This document shows positions 1 through 5,427 of a stretch of 5,502 nt of DNA, one piece after another. Source of the DNA: Methanobacterium sp. GTDB taxonomy: Archaea > Methanobacteriota > Methanobacteria > Methanobacteriales > Methanobacteriaceae. Location of the stretch: NCBI GenBank assembly GCA_015661405.1, contig JACWMK010000095.1, positions 1 to 5,502 on the forward strand, read 5' to 3'. Positions within the stretch are counted from its first letter, which is position 1, and each line of letters opens with the position of its first letter. The position numbers and the translations under genes are program-made. The notes below the pieces were generated by a model. That model did not search any database. It had not been told where the DNA came from and worked only from the letters and a program-made list of their open reading frames with translations.

Positions 1-40
1 ATTTTAGTAAGGTAGTAAAAAAAAAATTGGAGGAAAAAAA

Positions 41-505
41 ATGATGTATAAGAAAATTTTATTACCCATTGATGGTTCAGAAAATTCTAAGCGGGCCGCA
101 ACACATGCTATAGATATTGCTAATGTTAGTGATGGTGACATTACGCTTTTATTTGTAGTGGAACAATTCTATCCTAAATATGCTGTTTTACCTACAACTG
201 TAAACAGTCCTGATGATGATTATTTTGAGGAAGTAAGAAATGAAGGTGTGCAAATAATTAAAGATTTTAAAAAAGATTTAGAAGAAAATCAGTGTAAAGG
301 TAAATGTGAAAATATCCATTTTAAAACGTTAGTTAAAGAAGGTAAGGCTTATATTGAAATTCTTAAAACAATGAATGAAAAAAATTTTGATTTAGTGGTT
401 ATGGGTGCCTCTGGTAGACGCAGTACCCTAGATAGAATTACATTGGGAAGTGTAACTGAAAGAGTAATACGAGAAGCAAATGTTCCGGTCATAGTAATAC
501 CTTAA
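41..505 (+). CDS. Universal stress protein (UspA family), single domain
   Basis: This 154-residue protein has the length and pattern of a single-domain cytoplasmic universal stress protein, a family that binds ATP or AMP and helps cells survive stress; the exact target is usually unknown. The N-terminal strand KKILLPIDGSE carries the conserved Asp11. The C-terminal part has the nucleotide-binding loop Gly122-x2-Gly125 ... Gly136-Ser137, followed by the usual VTERVI helix and final strand VPVIVIP. The spacing between Gly125 and Gly136 is ten residues, where the family consensus G-2x-G-9x-G(S/T) has nine, so the loop is slightly longer. A Cys pair, C85-x3-C89, lies just before the fourth strand. 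The start at 41 is preferred over the adjacent ATG at 44 because GGAGG at 29-33 is seven bases upstream of 41. No promoter is visible in the 40 bases before it. The transporter begins about 35 bases after the stop, which suggests co-transcription. Confidence 0.93.
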   Translation: MMYKKILLPIDGSENSKRAATHAIDIANVSDGDITLLFVVEQFYPKYAVLPTTVNSPDDDYFEEVRNEGVQIIKDFKKDLEENQCKGKCENIHFKTLVKEGKAYIEILKTMNEKNFDLVVMGASGRRSTLDRITLGSVTERVIREANVPVIVIP

Positions 506-529
506 AAAAATTTTAGATTTTAGTTTAAT

Positions 530-536
530 AGGTGAT
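530..536 (+). promoter_or_regulatory. Strong ribosome binding site (AGGTGAT) for the ATG at 541
   Basis: AGGTGAT matches the complement of the archaeal 16S rRNA 3' end and lies four bases before the ATG at 541. The same motif precedes the cyclase-like gene at 5217. It is the only convincing ribosome binding site ahead of the transporter, yet it points to a start in a different frame. That makes it the key evidence for a leader peptide or a frameshift. Confidence 0.8.
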
Positions 537-540
537 AATA

Positions 541-600
541 ATGAATAATAAAAGTACAATTCCAGTTAATAACAATGTTGGTGACAGATTTGGAGTATAA
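541..600 (+). CDS. 19-codon ORF overlapping the transporter start: leader peptide or detached native N-terminus
   Basis: This ORF begins with ATG at 541 behind an excellent AGGTGAT site and encodes MNNKSTIPVNNNVGDRFGV before TAA at 598-600. It overlaps the predicted transporter ORF (ATG at 575) in another frame. Its polar, Asn-rich residues look like the cytoplasmic tail that commonly precedes helix 1 of a DHA2 transporter. Removing one base between about 577 and 590, for example one G of the GG pair at 580-581, would join it to the transporter frame as ...VNNNVVTDLEYKW. Two explanations remain. One is a real single-base insertion or an assembly error. The other is a leader whose translation ends 11 bases before an in-frame ATG at 611 and feeds re-initiation there. 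What is seen is the RBS, the ORF and the overlap; the roles are inference. Confidence 0.5.
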   Translation: MNNKSTIPVNNNVGDRFGV

Positions 601-2296
601 ATGGCACGCTATGATAGTTGTATTTATTGCATCTATAATGGCAATGATCAACAATAGTATCATTCTAGTTTCCCTTCCTGCAATTTTCAATGGAATCCAT
701 ATAGATCCATTAAATTCATTCCCATATCTCTTATGGATATTAATGGGTTATGGACTAGTACTTGGAACCTTACTTTTAACTTTTGGGCGGCTATCCGATA
801 TTTATGGAAGAATTAAACTATTCAGATTAGGTTTCATGGTATTTACAGCTGCTTCGATACTATTATATCTCACACCATCCACAGGTGATGCTGGAGCATT
901 AGAAATTATAATCTTCAGGATAATCCAAGCAGTAGGAGCAGCATTAATCTTGGCAAATACTGCCGCTATACTTACAGATGCATTCCCAGCTAATGAGCGG
1001 GGCAAAGCATTAGGTATAAATGGAGTTGGATTAATGTCAGGAATGTTCTTAGGTTTAATATTAGGTGGTATATTAGCTGTATTTGATTGGAGATATATTT
1101 TCTTACTTAGTGTACCATTTGGAATCATGGGAACATTATGGTCCTATTATAAATTAAAAGAAACGTCAATTAAAGCTGTGAAAACTAAAATAGATATATG
1201 GGGAAACTTGACATTTTTTTTAGGCATTACACTACTACTTGTAGGTGTAACCTATGGATTATTACCTTATGGTAACAATCCTATGGGATGGAATGATCCA
1301 TGGGTGATAACCTCTATGATACTAGGATTAATCTCATTAATTCTATTCCTATTTGTTGAAACTCGAGTGGAAGCGCCTATGTTCCGTTTAAACTTATTTA
1401 AAAATAGAAGTTTCGCATTTGCTAATATAGCAGGTTTGTTAACTACATTAGCACAGGGCGGTATGATGTTTAGTATCATATTACTACTACAGGGTATTTG
1501 GCTACCTCTTCATGGTTACAGTTATGAATCCACGCCATTTTGGGCTGGAATTTATATGATACCACTCACAATTGGATTAATTATCATGGGCCCAATTGCA
1601 GGCACATTATCTGATAAATACGGGCCTCGTGAGATAGCTACATCCGGAATGATAATTGCTACAATTGCATTCCTAATACTGGCGAATATCCCCTATAATT
1701 TTAATTACATCGAACTTGGAATAGCACTGTTCCTGATGGGAGCTGGACTTGGAATATTCAATCCTCCAAACCAAACAGCAATAATGAACTCAGTACCGGC
1801 ACAAGATAGGGGAGTGGCTTCCGGTATGATTACCACTGTAATTAATACAGCATTTATAGCTAGTATAGGTATATTCTTTACCATACTCATTGTTGGATTA
1901 ACTCAACGATTACCAGATGCTATAACCTCTTCACTGAACAGTATGGGTGCTAATAGTTTGGTCCCGATAATTAGTAACCTTCCACCATCAGCTGCTTTAT
2001 TTTCGGCACTCCTAGGTTCCAATCCGGTTAGTGCCATTTTAGCAGTTTTACCAGCGCCAATTGTATCTCATATACCACATTCAACACTGAATACTTTAAC
2101 TAGTATTACATGGTTCCCATCAACACTTCAGATCGCATTCATGCCTTCACTTCAAATCGCATTCTATATAGGAGCATTATTCTGCATTGTAGCCGCTATA
2201 TTTTCAGCTTTAAGAGGAAAGACATATATATACGATGATAAAATTCAGGAGAACAACTTTGAGGAGGAAATTATTAATTCAAACAGAAATGACTGA
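575..2296 (+). CDS. MFS multidrug-efflux-type transporter, DHA2/EmrB-QacA family (14 TM)
   Basis: This 573-residue, highly hydrophobic protein fits the 14-helix drug:H+ antiporter-2 branch of the major facilitator superfamily, which exports drugs or other amphiphiles using the proton gradient. Helix 1 spans about residues 12-36. Motif A after helix 2 is GRLSDIYGR (71-79). A motif-B-like helix 4 contains RIIQAVGAALILANTAAIL from R115. A glycine-rich motif-C-like helix 5 spans about 148-168 and ends in LGLILGGIL. A second motif-A copy, GTLSDKYGPR (343-352), opens the C-terminal half. In the D1 motif (usually LDxTxxxxALP) the acidic residue appears to be Asn26. The last two helices are separated by a long loop of about 80 residues (445-525), and the tail from 548 is acidic and cytoplasmic. 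The substrate cannot be deduced. The start is uncertain: 575 has no RBS, 611 (Met13) is another in-frame ATG, and the good RBS at 530 serves an out-of-frame ATG at 541. It probably shares a transcript with the stress-protein gene. Confidence 0.92.
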   Translation: MLVTDLEYKWHAMIVVFIASIMAMINNSIILVSLPAIFNGIHIDPLNSFPYLLWILMGYGLVLGTLLLTFGRLSDIYGRIKLFRLGFMVFTAASILLYLTPSTGDAGALEIIIFRIIQAVGAALILANTAAILTDAFPANERGKALGINGVGLMSGMFLGLILGGILAVFDWRYIFLLSVPFGIMGTLWSYYKLKETSIKAVKTKIDIWGNLTFFLGITLLLVGVTYGLLPYGNNPMGWNDPWVITSMILGLISLILFLFVETRVEAPMFRLNLFKNRSFAFANIAGLLTTLAQGGMMFSIILLLQGIWLPLHGYSYESTPFWAGIYMIPLTIGLIIMGPIAGTLSDKYGPREIATSGMIIATIAFLILANIPYNFNYIELGIALFLMGAGLGIFNPPNQTAIMNSVPAQDRGVASGMITTVINTAFIASIGIFFTILIVGLTQRLPDAITSSLNSMGANSLVPIISNLPPSAALFSALLGSNPVSAILAVLPAPIVSHIPHSTLNTLTSITWFPSTLQIAFMPSLQIAFYIGALFCIVAAIFSALRGKTYIYDDKIQENNFEEEIINSNRND

Positions 2297-2301
2297 TGTA
2301 C

Positions 2302-2357
2302 TTTTTTCTCTGAGTTTCTGGGATAAATTTTTAAAGTATTCTTATTTTATTTTTTTT
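2302..2357 (+). terminator. Oligo-T termination region for the stress protein-transporter unit
   Basis: A run of six T (2302-2307) begins six bases after the transporter stop and is followed by eight T at 2350-2357 in a T-rich tract. Archaeal RNA polymerase commonly stops at such U-runs without a GC hairpin. The position immediately after the last plus-strand gene supports this reading; exact ends are not determinable by eye. Confidence 0.5.
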
Positions 2358-2397
2358 ATTCCAACTTTGATATTTATCAGTATCAATTTAAAATGCC

Positions 2398-2415
2398 AAA
2401 AAAATATTTTTTTTT
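2398..2415. terminator. Bidirectional A7-TA-T9 element between convergent genes
   Basis: Seven A (2398-2404), TA, then nine T (2407-2415) form a near-palindrome between two converging genes. On the plus strand it gives a U9 run after the transporter unit; on the minus strand it gives a U7 run about 170 bases after the reductase stop. The rest of 2297-2572 is AT-rich, and I see no convincing gene, repeat or RNA in it. Confidence 0.45.
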
Positions 2416-2572
2416 AAAATTTTTATCATAAAACTTGTTGTTTAAATAATCAATTCTTATTTTTTCTTATATTCCTTATTTAAGTAAAATAATTTTTACT
2501 TTTAATTTGTTCTGGTTTTTCGTTATACTCTATTGTATCCAAGTATTTTTTAAGAGGGATTTTTCAAGGTAT

Positions 2573-3736
2573 TCAGATAAAAATATCGATTAAAAGAGTT
2601 ATAAGATGGGGATAATTCTTTAGAAATTTGAGTATTGATAGTTTTGAAATTGATTCTAGATCTTTATTTTCTAAAAATTCTGCAAGTGCATTAAAATCAT
2701 CATCAGTGAGTTTGTCAATTATTTTCCTGTATTTAAGAGAGTTTTCAAGGTTTTTTCCTATGCTTAATCTCCATAGGTCTTGATATTTTTTTAGATATTT
2801 AGAGGATGTATCTTCTCTTTCAATTGCTTCTACTGCTATTTCTCCTGCTATTTTACCACATGTTACAGCGTTTTCTATGCCTGCACCATTTATTGGATCA
2901 GCATGCCCTGCTGCATCTCCGACAACCATTAATCCTGAAGAAAAGGTTTGATTCATAGGTCCTGAAACTGGTACTCCTCCTATATTAAGTTCAACAGGAG
3001 TTGCATCCATTTTGCTTATGAATTTGGTTAGGTAATGATATGCCGTTTTTTTTGAGTTTAGTACACCTAAACCTACATTTGCAACTCCATCACCCTTATG
3101 AAATATCCATAAATATCCTCCTGGAGCAATTTCATCACCAAAATATAATTGCATATAATTTGGAGGAATATCAACACCTACCATTTCATACTGGGCACAG
3201 GAACCTATATCTTTCACAGTATTAACAGTTTTAAGACCAGCTAATCGGGATACATTCGATTCAAGACCATCTGCGGCTATTACAATATCTGCTTTTATAT
3301 CGAATGTTTTTCCAAGATGTTTTGCAACAACTCCACAGACGTTACCATTTTTCATTATAATATCTTTGACAGTAGTCTTTACCATTATGTCTGTTCCAGC
3401 TTTGGCTGATTCTATTGCCAGCTCTTTATCAAAAATCTTTCTCTCTACAACATATCCTTCCATGAATCCATGTATTTTGTTACCTTCCACCCGAACATGC
3501 TTACCATTGGGGGCATGAACATCTGAACCTTTTAACTCGGCACGAAGATATTTTTTAGAAGGTTTTATTCCAAGAGTTTTATATGTGTCCTTGGTAGTAG
3601 CTTCACCACATTGTACAGGAGTTCCAATTTCTTGTCTTTTTTCTATCATTAATACATCTAAACCACCTTTAGATGCAAAAAGAGACGAAGTAGATCCAGC
3701 TACTCGACCACCAACTACAACCACATCATACTTCAT
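2573..3736 (-). CDS. Geranylgeranyl reductase family protein (archaeal lipid / digeranylgeranylglycerophospholipid reductase-like)
   Basis: This 387-residue flavoprotein fits the geranylgeranyl reductase family, which in archaea saturates the double bonds of isoprenoid chains in membrane ether lipids using bound FAD and a low-potential donor. The N-terminal Rossmann motif is VVGGRVAG (7-14): Arg11 replaces the middle Gly of GxGxxG, a variant also common in related FAD monooxygenases. Glu32 in MIEKR fits the FAD-ribose acid, and Cys43 lies in the VQCGEA segment where the family has a conserved Cys. ADG occurs at 155-157. The substrate-side signature is PGGYLWIFHKGDGVANVGLGV (205-225, with a two-residue run-on to the family motif YxWxFPK), where His213 replaces the usual Pro. 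The second FAD motif is GDAAGHADPINGAGI (273-287). The length is typical. The start at 3736 has AGGAGAT-like pairing at 3742-3748, five bases upstream. Methanogens often carry several paralogues, so the exact lipid or quinone-like substrate is not certain. It appears monocistronic. Confidence 0.9.
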   Translation of the reverse strand: MKYDVVVVGGRVAGSTSSLFASKGGLDVLMIEKRQEIGTPVQCGEATTKDTYKTLGIKPSKKYLRAELKGSDVHAPNGKHVRVEGNKIHGFMEGYVVERKIFDKELAIESAKAGTDIMVKTTVKDIIMKNGNVCGVVAKHLGKTFDIKADIVIAADGLESNVSRLAGLKTVNTVKDIGSCAQYEMVGVDIPPNYMQLYFGDEIAPGGYLWIFHKGDGVANVGLGVLNSKKTAYHYLTKFISKMDATPVELNIGGVPVSGPMNQTFSSGLMVVGDAAGHADPINGAGIENAVTCGKIAGEIAVEAIEREDTSSKYLKKYQDLWRLSIGKNLENSLKYRKIIDKLTDDDFNALAEFLENKDLESISKLSILKFLKNYPHLITLLIDIFI

Positions 3737-3786
3737 TTTCTATCTCCTACAAATTATTGCAATGTAAACAAATATTCTTAATCATG

Positions 3787-3797
3787 TCTTATATTAA
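3787..3797 (-). promoter_or_regulatory. Candidate TATA box for the reductase gene
   Basis: On the minus strand this reads TTAATATAAGA, about 50 bases before the reductase ATG. A start of transcription about 25 bases downstream would leave a 5' leader of roughly 30 bases, which would include the RBS. The region is AT-rich, so such boxes occur by chance, and the call is tentative. Confidence 0.3.
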
Positions 3798-3835
3798 TTA
3801 TGCAAAATAAGTTTAGAGGTAATATCCTTTCTAAA

Positions 3836-3859
3836 AATGATACTTACGTTTGTATCATT
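3836..3859. promoter_or_regulatory. Perfect 8-bp inverted repeat upstream of the reductase promoter (possible operator)
   Basis: AATGATAC at 3836-3843 and GTATCATT at 3852-3859 are exact reverse complements separated by TTACGTTT. The element lies about 100 bases upstream of the reductase start and about 40-50 bases upstream of its candidate TATA box. That is a reasonable place for a dimeric regulator, or it could be a small hairpin. The symmetry is seen directly; the function is inference. Confidence 0.35.
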
Positions 3860-3911
3860 CAATATTCAATTGGAATACCATGCAGGAATTTTTATTAAAA
3901 AATAATAAAAT

Positions 3912-4012
3912 TCTTAGAAATAATCAAATAAAAAAAAAATGAATAAGTGGATACTAACCAGATTATGAAGGTGTGTTGCCTGCATATTAGTATAAAATGA
4001 TTCTTTCTAAGA
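3912..4012. other. Nested inverted-repeat block, likely structured RNA element
   Basis: Three inverted repeats nest in order. The outer arms 3912-3925 and 3999-4012 pair at 13 of 14 positions. The inner arms ATACTAA (3951-3957) and TTAGTAT (3987-3993) pair exactly. The innermost arms ATGAAGG (3965-3971) and CCTGCAT (3979-3985) pair at 6 of 7 around a seven-base loop, directly beside the inner arm. Correct nesting of three arms in a non-coding region is suggestive of a folded RNA. The mismatches do not tell which strand is used. No convincing ORF covers it. Confidence 0.35.
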
Positions 4013-4060
4013 TCCGTAAGCAACTTAATTTTTAATAATTTTTCATAATAAAAAAAATTT
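3930..4060 (-). ncRNA. Candidate small non-coding RNA of about 130 nt (minus strand)
   Basis: On the minus strand a TATA box at 4082-4093 would place a transcription start near 4060. The transcript would contain the 3951-3993 hairpin and then a run of ten U (3930-3939), a normal archaeal stop signal. No protein of more than about 23 codons is visible on this strand here. The ends are estimated from the promoter and U-run, not observed. The alternative is that the hairpin plus U-run only terminates read-through from the cyclase-like gene at 4364-5217. Confidence 0.25.
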
Positions 4061-4081
4061 CAAATATAATGTAAATTCCTC

Positions 4082-4093
4082 TTTATATATAGC
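4082..4093. promoter_or_regulatory. Strong TATA-like box, usable on either strand
   Basis: The plus strand reads TTTATATATAGC and the minus strand reads CTATATATAAAG, both good archaeal TATA boxes. No protein-coding gene follows at a suitable distance on either strand. It may drive the candidate minus-strand small RNA, or an RNA on the plus strand covering the TCG repeat array. A short 6-bp-arm inverted repeat (TGTTAT/ATAACA, 4142-4159) lies to the right. Confidence 0.3.
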
Positions 4094-4177
4094 CCAATTG
4101 GTGTATAAATGATGATTTCTCTATGTTTTATGAGAATTGATTGTTATATTATAATAACATTATTCATTTTTAATGTA

Positions 4178-4222
4178 TTAATTCTACTTCGTTAAACTAT
4201 CCTATCGTTAGCCCTACGGTCG
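4178..4222. repeat. Three-unit degenerate tandem repeat ending in TCG
   Basis: Three contiguous units follow the pattern TTA...CTA...TCG: TTAATTCTACTTCG (4178-4191), TTAAACTATCCTATCG (4192-4207) and TTAGCCCTACGGTCG (4208-4222). A partial, weaker continuation, CTTATACG, follows. The block is markedly richer in G+C than its surroundings. It resembles the short degenerate extragenic arrays with recurring TCG or CGA steps seen near accessory genes in many genomes; that comparison is from memory. It lies about 140 bases beyond the end of the extended cyclase frame. Confidence 0.5.
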
Positions 4223-4260
4223 CTTATACGAACTTGAATTTCAAAATCAGTTACTTTTAA

Positions 4261-4278
4261 TATATAATTTATTATATA
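4261..4278. repeat. AT palindrome (8-bp arms) beside direct repeat copy A
   Basis: TATATAAT and ATTATATA are perfect inverted arms with a TT centre, five bases before the left copy of the 29-bp direct repeat. A shorter palindrome, TTAATATTAA (5408-5417), occupies a similar place before the right copy. AT-only symmetry is common by chance here, so this has meaning only in combination with the direct repeats. Confidence 0.3.
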
Positions 4279-4282
4279 AAAG

Positions 4283-4311
4283 GTTTTCCAATAGTTTATT
4301 CATATACTAAT
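4283..4311 (+). repeat. 29-bp imperfect direct repeat, copy A (left of the cyclase-like gene)
   Basis: This copy matches 5428-5456 at 26 of 29 positions; shared core pieces are GTTTTCC, ATAGTTTAT and ATACTAAT. The two copies are in the same orientation with starts 1145 bases apart and bracket the entire cyclase-like gene, including its extended frame. Weak similarity with small gaps seems to continue to the left. It could be a site duplication, an attachment-site pair, or a dispersed intergenic motif. Confidence 0.5.
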
Positions 4312-4363
4312 AAGTAATAGCTCTTATTAATACAGACTTAACTTTCATTTTTAATAGTGATTC

Positions 4364-4507
4364 TTATTTTAAGAGATAGTCAAATTTATTTTTTGAACTT
4401 TCTGGATTAATATTCCAATTTACTAAATCTTTAAGCCACAAATACTTCTCTAATTTATGTTCATCATTTTGATGTTCTTTAATTTGAATTTCTAAATTTT
4501 CTAATAT
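4364..4507 (-). CDS. -1 frame continuation of the cyclase-like protein (47 codons)
   Basis: Reading from the last A of the A7 run in the -1 frame gives ILENLEIQIKEHQ, then a charged, Trp-containing helical stretch with KYLWLKDLVNWNI, ending FDYLLK and TAA at 4364-4366. Forty-seven open codons at this base composition, with varied protein-like composition and no start of their own, indicate that this is the true C-terminus of the upstream gene and not a separate gene. Joined, the product would be 284 residues instead of 238. The join needs one extra A (A8 in place of A7) or a -1 slip of ribosome or polymerase. Confidence 0.7.
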   Translation of the reverse strand: MLENLEIQIKEHQNDEHKLEKYLWLKDLVNWNINPESSKNKFDYLLK

Positions 4508-5217
4508 TTTTTTATGATGAACATTGTCGATTCTTTGCAATTCTTTTCAAATTCGATTCTAGTACTAAATTGTCTTCTTATATTTTCTAACTCAAATTTA
4601 TTCATTGATTGCACTAAATTAAACGGATTAATAAATGTGATTCCTTTTTTATCCATGATAAGCTTTTTTTGTGTGCCAAAATCCTTTATTGTGTTTTTTT
4701 GAACTTTCCATAATTTCTTGAATCGTTGAACTAATTCTTTATCAAGGATTGTTCTAGGATAATTTGCCGTTTTTTCTAAATCATAGGCGTTAATTAAGCC
4801 TTCAGAAAAAATCATATTTTTATCTTCATAATGATAACCAGTAGATACTCCTCCTCTAGGATAAATATTTCTTCTAATGAGATGAAAATTATAACTTACT
4901 ATTATAGTCATGAGTAAACAAAGTATCGTACTTTCCATTTCTTTATTATGGTAAGCGGGGGCACTTAAACAGGTACAATCGGAAAAAATTTTATATCTAA
5001 TTAATTTTAAATTGCTATTATCGCCGTGTCTAAGGTTTTTGAATGAATCATCGATGGCAGATTTTATATCTTCTTTAATTTTTTTATCTTCTGGACGATC
5101 AGAATTAACATATTTTCTCACAAGGTTTTTGAAACCTAGAATATCCAAAAAGGCAACTATACAATCTCCTTTACTAAATTCATTATCTATAACTTCTTTT
5201 AACTTTTCTTGATTCAT
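4501..5217 (-). CDS. Class III nucleotide cyclase-fold protein, 238 aa in frame; C-terminus probably cut by a frameshift
   Basis: I recognise no named gene, but the pattern matches the class III adenylate/guanylate cyclase catalytic fold, which makes cyclic nucleotides from NTPs with two metal ions. CIVAFLDILGF (19-29) carries the first expected metal-binding acid, Asp25. RYKIFSDCTCLS (74-85) matches K-x-x-G-D with Lys76 in the usual base-contact position and Asp80 as second metal ligand, Ser replacing Gly. RGGVSTG (121-127) matches the RxGIxxG strand. In the following helix, Asn143 may equal the conserved Asn, but the transition-state Arg expected four residues later is Leu147, and the usual Asp near 136 is Ile. 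Activity or substrate may therefore be unusual, or the domain may only bind nucleotide. No membrane segment or sensor domain is visible, so it is likely cytoplasmic. The start has AGGTGAT at 5222-5228. The frame ends at TAG two codons after A7. The gene is more AT-rich than its neighbours and lies between direct repeats, which suggests acquisition. Confidence 0.75.
   Translation of the reverse strand: MNQEKLKEVIDNEFSKGDCIVAFLDILGFKNLVRKYVNSDRPEDKKIKEDIKSAIDDSFKNLRHGDNSNLKLIRYKIFSDCTCLSAPAYHNKEMESTILCLLMTIIVSYNFHLIRRNIYPRGGVSTGYHYEDKNMIFSEGLINAYDLEKTANYPRTILDKELVQRFKKLWKVQKNTIKDFGTQKKLIMDKKGITFINPFNLVQSMNKFELENIRRQFSTRIEFEKNCKESTMFIIKKY
4507..4513 (-). other. A-AAA-AAA slippery heptamer or frameshifted homopolymer
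   Basis: On the minus strand, seven A are phased as ATA-AAA-AAA-TAT-TAG in the zero frame. This exactly matches the X-XXY-YYZ arrangement used for -1 frameshifting. The stop follows one codon (TAT) after it. I see no obvious Shine-Dalgarno-like stimulator just upstream and no GC-rich hairpin just downstream, so an indel in the run is at least as likely as programmed slippage. Confidence 0.65.
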
Positions 5218-5322
5218 TCAAATCACCTATTGAATTATAATTAGTTTAGATAGTTTATTTCTTCTTTAATAAACATATTCAAAACAAATAATATTGATAT
5301 TTGGGAAACAATTTTAAGGATC

Positions 5323-5342
5323 AAATATATTAGAATATATTT
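5323..5342. repeat. Perfect AT inverted repeat (8-bp arms, 4-bp spacer)
   Basis: AAATATAT (5323-5330) and ATATATTT (5335-5342) are exact inverted arms around TAGA, followed by T's up to 5345. It lies about 105 bases upstream of the cyclase-like start. It could be a regulator site, a promoter element, or a U-run terminator for a plus-strand transcript. AT-only arms make chance a serious alternative. Confidence 0.3.
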
Positions 5343-5427
5343 TTTCTTGATTAAACTGCTTAATTATTGTTTATTTTAAAATAAGTGAAAATTAAATTTA
5401 TTAAAACTTAATATTAACAAATATAAT

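Noticed and set aside
802..1890. Minus-strand open frames opposite the transporter
   Set aside because: They are antisense shadows of a clear membrane-protein gene, without RBS or family motifs.
2235..2417. Plus-strand open frame overlapping the end of the transporter
   Set aside because: It is an out-of-frame shadow over the transporter tail running into AT-rich spacer, with no RBS and no recognisable protein pattern.
2460..2590. Possible C-terminal extension of the reductase (SEYLEKSLL in one frame, then KKYLDTIEYNEKPEQ in another) downstream of its stop
   Set aside because: Joining it needs two compensating indels, in T5 near 2581 and A6 near 2550, and the 387-residue protein already has the family's normal length. 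The open stretches are short enough to be chance.
3880..3942. 20-codon ORF MQEFLLKNNKILRNNQIKKK and a few similar small ORFs (3964, and minus strand near 3985)
   Set aside because: They have weak or no ribosome binding sites and low-complexity Lys/Asn content, and they overlap the candidate RNA structure. They look like chance in AT-rich DNA.
4178..4235. tRNA remnant or CRISPR repeats as an explanation of the GC-richer block
   Set aside because: There is no T-arm consensus, no cloverleaf arms, and the units are contiguous and degenerate with no spacers.
4283..4360. Minus-strand mini-ORFs (MKVKSVLIRAITY; MNKLLENLLYNKLYIKSN) around repeat copy A
   Set aside because: They are under 20 codons, have no RBS, and the ATG is not kept in repeat copy B.
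5012..5212. Plus-strand open frames opposite the cyclase-like gene (also 4514-4702)
   Set aside because: They lie antisense to a gene with clear motifs and a strong RBS; no independent support.
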